From NCBI GenBank assembly GCA_016786965.1, contig JAEUVL010000270.1, positions 1 to 16,517 of the forward strand: 16,517 nucleotides of DNA, written 5' to 3'. Within the stretch, counting starts at the first letter, position 1, and the number at the start of each line of letters is the position of its first letter. This document shows, one piece after another, positions 14,405 to 16,517 of this stretch. A program made the translations under genes and the position numbers. The notes below the pieces were generated by a model. That model saw only the letters and a list, made by a program, of their open reading frames with translations, ran no database searches and had not been told where the DNA came from. The stretch comes from Chitinophagaceae bacterium. GTDB lineage: Bacteria > Bacteroidota > Bacteroidia > Chitinophagales > Chitinophagaceae.

Positions 14405-16099
14405 ATGGCTATCAAATTAAAAACAAAAGTGGCCTTAGGTGGATTGTTCCTTTTCGCCTTGCTGATATTAGTTGGCGCCGTAAGTGTATTTTATTTCAAT
14501 CAACTTAGCGACGATTCCAAAGAGATTGTAAAAGATAACTATGAGACCCTAAACTATTCCCAGGATATGCTTAAAGACCTGGACTCTATAACCGGGCAGA
14601 ACAGCAATCTTGCTTTTTCCAACTTCGAAAAGACCCTCTCATCACAGGAAAAGAACATCACTGAACCTGGTGAAAAAGAAATGACTGCTTCGCTTAGAAA
14701 AAATTTCAATGCCTTAAAGGAAAGGAATAGTGTCTACCCTCTTTCTTCACTTATTCGAAAAGACATAAGCGATATTATGCAGGTAAATCTGCAGGCTATT
14801 GACAAAAAAAACCAGGCTGCACAACAGTCCGCACAAAGAGCCAAGACCATCATCACCATTTGTCTGACAGTATGTCTCCTGCTTGGTTTTACCTTTTTAT
14901 TCAATTTTCCTTCATTGGTTGCATCTCCTATTGCATCGCTCACAGAAGGTATCAAAGCCATTGCCGATAAAAACTACGGGCAGCGGATACACCTGAAACG
15001 TAAAGATGAATTTGGCGAACTGGCAAATGCTTTTAACAGTATGGCAGAAAAACTGGATGAATATGAGCACAGCAATTTGTCCAAGATACTTTTTGAAAAG
15101 AAACGGGCGGAAGCTGTTATCAACTCTCTTAAAGATGCAAGTATAGGTATTGACAAAAGCGGAACCGTACTATTTGTTAACCAGCAGGCACTGCAGTTAC
15201 TGGGCCTGAAAGAACCAGAAATCATTGGACTTACACAGGAGCATGTAAAAAAACATAATGACTTGTTTCGTTTTTTGTTAAATGAGCAAAGTAACAGTCC
15301 TTTCAAAATCATAGTGGGAGGAAAAGAAAATTATTTTACTAAAGAAGTGATGGATTTGAACTATAATGATGAAAAAGCTGGGCATGTTATTGTATTAAAA
15401 AATATTACTCCGTTTAAGGAGCTGGATGTCGCCAAGACCAATTTTATCGCCACTGTCTCACATGAATTAAAAACACCACTTGCTTCTTCTGATTTTAGTT
15501 TAAAACTGCTGGAAGACGAAAGGGTGGGTATTCTTACCCCTGAGCAAAAAGAGCTTGTTCAAAGCCTGAAGGACGATAATAGAAGATTGCTCAGAATATT
15601 GAGTGAGCTACTTGATATGTCGCAGGTGGAAAGCGGGAAAATACAATTGACATTAGTGTCTGTACATCCATCGGAATTAATAGAAAAAGCCATCGGCTCA
15701 TTGCAAAATGCAGCAAAACAAAAAAATATCAGCATCCAAAAACAAGCAGCGGAAAACATTCCTTCCATAAAAGCTGATGCTGATAAAACAACATGGGTAT
15801 TAAATAATTTTCTCACTAATGCCATCCGTTATTCAAACAACGACGCTAAGGTCATCATCAATGTGCAGCAACAAGAAAACAAAGTACAATTCTCCGTACA
15901 GGATTTTGGCAAAGGAATACAGCCGCAATACCTGGGGAGAATTTTTGACCGGTACTTCCAGGTGCCAGGCACCAAAGAAGGGACCGGTCTTGGTCTCGCC
16001 ATTTGTAAAGAGTTTATAGAAGCGCAGGGCGGAGGTATACATGTTTCATCCGAGCCCGGAAAAGGAAGTACGTTTAGTTTTTGGTTGCCTGTTTCTTAA
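14405..16099 (+). CDS. Membrane sensor histidine kinase (TM-sensor-TM-HAMP-PAS-HisKA-HATPase), last gene of the kdp operon
   Basis: This is a 564-aa inner-membrane kinase. TM1 spans about 9-31, a helical periplasmic domain of about 115 residues follows, and TM2 spans about 148-168. Next are HAMP (about 170-224), a PAS domain (about 232-335), HisKA with phosphoacceptor His353 in FIATVSHELKTPL, and the HATPase domain. The ATPase domain has an N box around NNFLTNAIRYS (468-477), G1 DFGKG (500-504) and G2 GTGLGL (526-531). All catalytic motifs are intact. This architecture matches kinases such as KinB that signal to NtrC-class regulators like AlgB, which fits the regulator upstream of the operon. 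It lacks any KdpD domain, which is encoded separately just before it. The 39-nt gap to kdpD has no terminator. Confidence 0.93.
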   Translation: MAIKLKTKVALGGLFLFALLILVGAVSVFYFNQLSDDSKEIVKDNYETLNYSQDMLKDLDSITGQNSNLAFSNFEKTLSSQEKNITEPGEKEMTASLRKNFNALKERNSVYPLSSLIRKDISDIMQVNLQAIDKKNQAAQQSAQRAKTIITICLTVCLLLGFTFLFNFPSLVASPIASLTEGIKAIADKNYGQRIHLKRKDEFGELANAFNSMAEKLDEYEHSNLSKILFEKKRAEAVINSLKDASIGIDKSGTVLFVNQQALQLLGLKEPEIIGLTQEHVKKHNDLFRFLLNEQSNSPFKIIVGGKENYFTKEVMDLNYNDEKAGHVIVLKNITPFKELDVAKTNFIATVSHELKTPLASSDFSLKLLEDERVGILTPEQKELVQSLKDDNRRLLRILSELLDMSQVESGKIQLTLVSVHPSELIEKAIGSLQNAAKQKNISIQKQAAENIPSIKADADKTTWVLNNFLTNAIRYSNNDAKVIINVQQQENKVQFSVQDFGKGIQPQYLGRIFDRYFQVPGTKEGTGLGLAICKEFIEAQGGGIHVSSEPGKGSTFSFWLPVS

Positions 16100-16114
16100 A
16101 TGATGGTTCTGTTT

Positions 16115-16517
16115 CTACCGTGATATTACCCTCATTCCTCCGCCCCCTCCTGCATTATTCAACCCTGTTTTGCTCAGGCTGTAAGTAAAGCTCAGAAGAA
16201 AAAATTGCCGCAGGGTCAACACTCTTGAATCTTCAATATAGTTGTTGCTGGTATTTCGTGATATACCAACGTTCTTATTAAGTAGGTCCCTGGCGCTGAA
16301 TTTTAGCTCCCCGCGGTTAAATTTCAACATTTGCCTGCTGATGCTGGCATTCCACAACGGAATTTTAGTATTGAAACCTGCAGCCCGGTTGCTATTAATG
16401 GAATACGTAAAGTCTGTGGAAAAGAAAAATCGTTTCGGCATTTCCCAATCCAGGGAAGTGCTGTATTCCTGAGAAAAATAACTATTGTTCAATGCAGATT
16501 GCAAAGAATACTTTGTT
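16115..16517 (-). CDS. Outer-membrane beta-barrel / TonB-receptor-like protein, C-terminal part (runs off the right edge)
   Basis: The minus-strand frame is open from the right edge to a TAG at 16117-16115, giving the last 133 or so residues. No start is in the window; the ATG-like beginning near 16504 is an internal TTG. The segment shows alternating beta-strands such as KRFFFSTDFTYSINSN, then IPLWNASISRQMLKFNRGEL, then FSARDLLNKNVGISRNTSNN, then VLTLRQFFLLSFTYSLSK. It ends in a glycine-rich tail, AGGGGGMRVISR. From memory, the L-x-x-S-x-R-Q-x-x-K-F-N-R-G-E-L-K-F-S-A-R-D-L-L-N pattern and Gly-rich tail are typical of the OMP beta-barrel family (PF14905) of Bacteroidota, annotated as TonB-dependent receptors. 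The substrate is unknown. It converges on the kinase gene with 15 bp between stops and no terminator hairpin visible. Confidence 0.8.
   Translation of the reverse strand, partial: TKYSLQSALNNSYFSQEYSTSLDWEMPKRFFFSTDFTYSINSNRAAGFNTKIPLWNASISRQMLKFNRGELKFSARDLLNKNVGISRNTSNNYIEDSRVLTLRQFFLLSFTYSLSKTGLNNAGGGGGMRVISR

Overview
The window looks like a chromosomal segment from the phylum Bacteroidota, most likely a Chitinophagaceae-like member. The signs are a GLPGLI-family secreted protein, the C-terminus of an outer-membrane beta-barrel of the type common in this phylum, start codons preceded by A/T-rich sequence rather than Shine-Dalgarno motifs, and several matches to the Bacteroidota -7 promoter element TAnnTTTG. 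All genes read as intact. I see no insertion sequences, tRNA or rRNA genes, CRISPR arrays or prophage genes.

Left part (1-5855): a sensor-kinase-like gene runs off the left edge on the minus strand. Divergent from it is a GLPGLI protein that ends in a clear intrinsic terminator. Next come a small-molecule nucleotidyltransferase-like protein and a secreted SnoaL/NTF2-fold protein. Two minus-strand genes face them: a secreted helical protein of unknown function and a Prc-type tail-specific protease (PDZ plus S41, catalytic Ser464/Lys489).

Right part (6003-16099): a complete but rewired potassium-uptake Kdp locus. It starts with an NtrC/AlgB-type sigma54-activating response regulator with its own terminator, followed by a leader holding a candidate -24/-12 (sigma54) promoter. 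A tightly packed operon follows: two unannotated single-span microproteins (35 and 27 aa), KdpF (26 aa), KdpA, KdpB, KdpC, an outer-membrane beta-barrel protein, a stand-alone KdpD input module (KdpD P-loop domain plus USP domain, no membrane or kinase part), and a separate membrane histidine kinase (TM-sensor-TM-HAMP-PAS-HisKA-HATPase). A convergent outer-membrane beta-barrel/TonB-receptor-like gene runs off the right edge.

How it fits together (inference): in enterobacteria one KdpD protein senses and phosphorylates, and the OmpR-type KdpE acts at a sigma70 promoter. Here sensing appears split between a soluble KdpD fragment and a KinB-like membrane kinase. The output is a bEBP with an intact GAFTGA loop, which would act on RNA polymerase-sigma54 at the promoter just upstream of the first microprotein. 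The operon also supplies an outer-membrane channel candidate, so uptake across both membranes may be co-regulated. The most novel elements are the two microproteins and the sigma54-wired, split-sensor Kdp control circuit.
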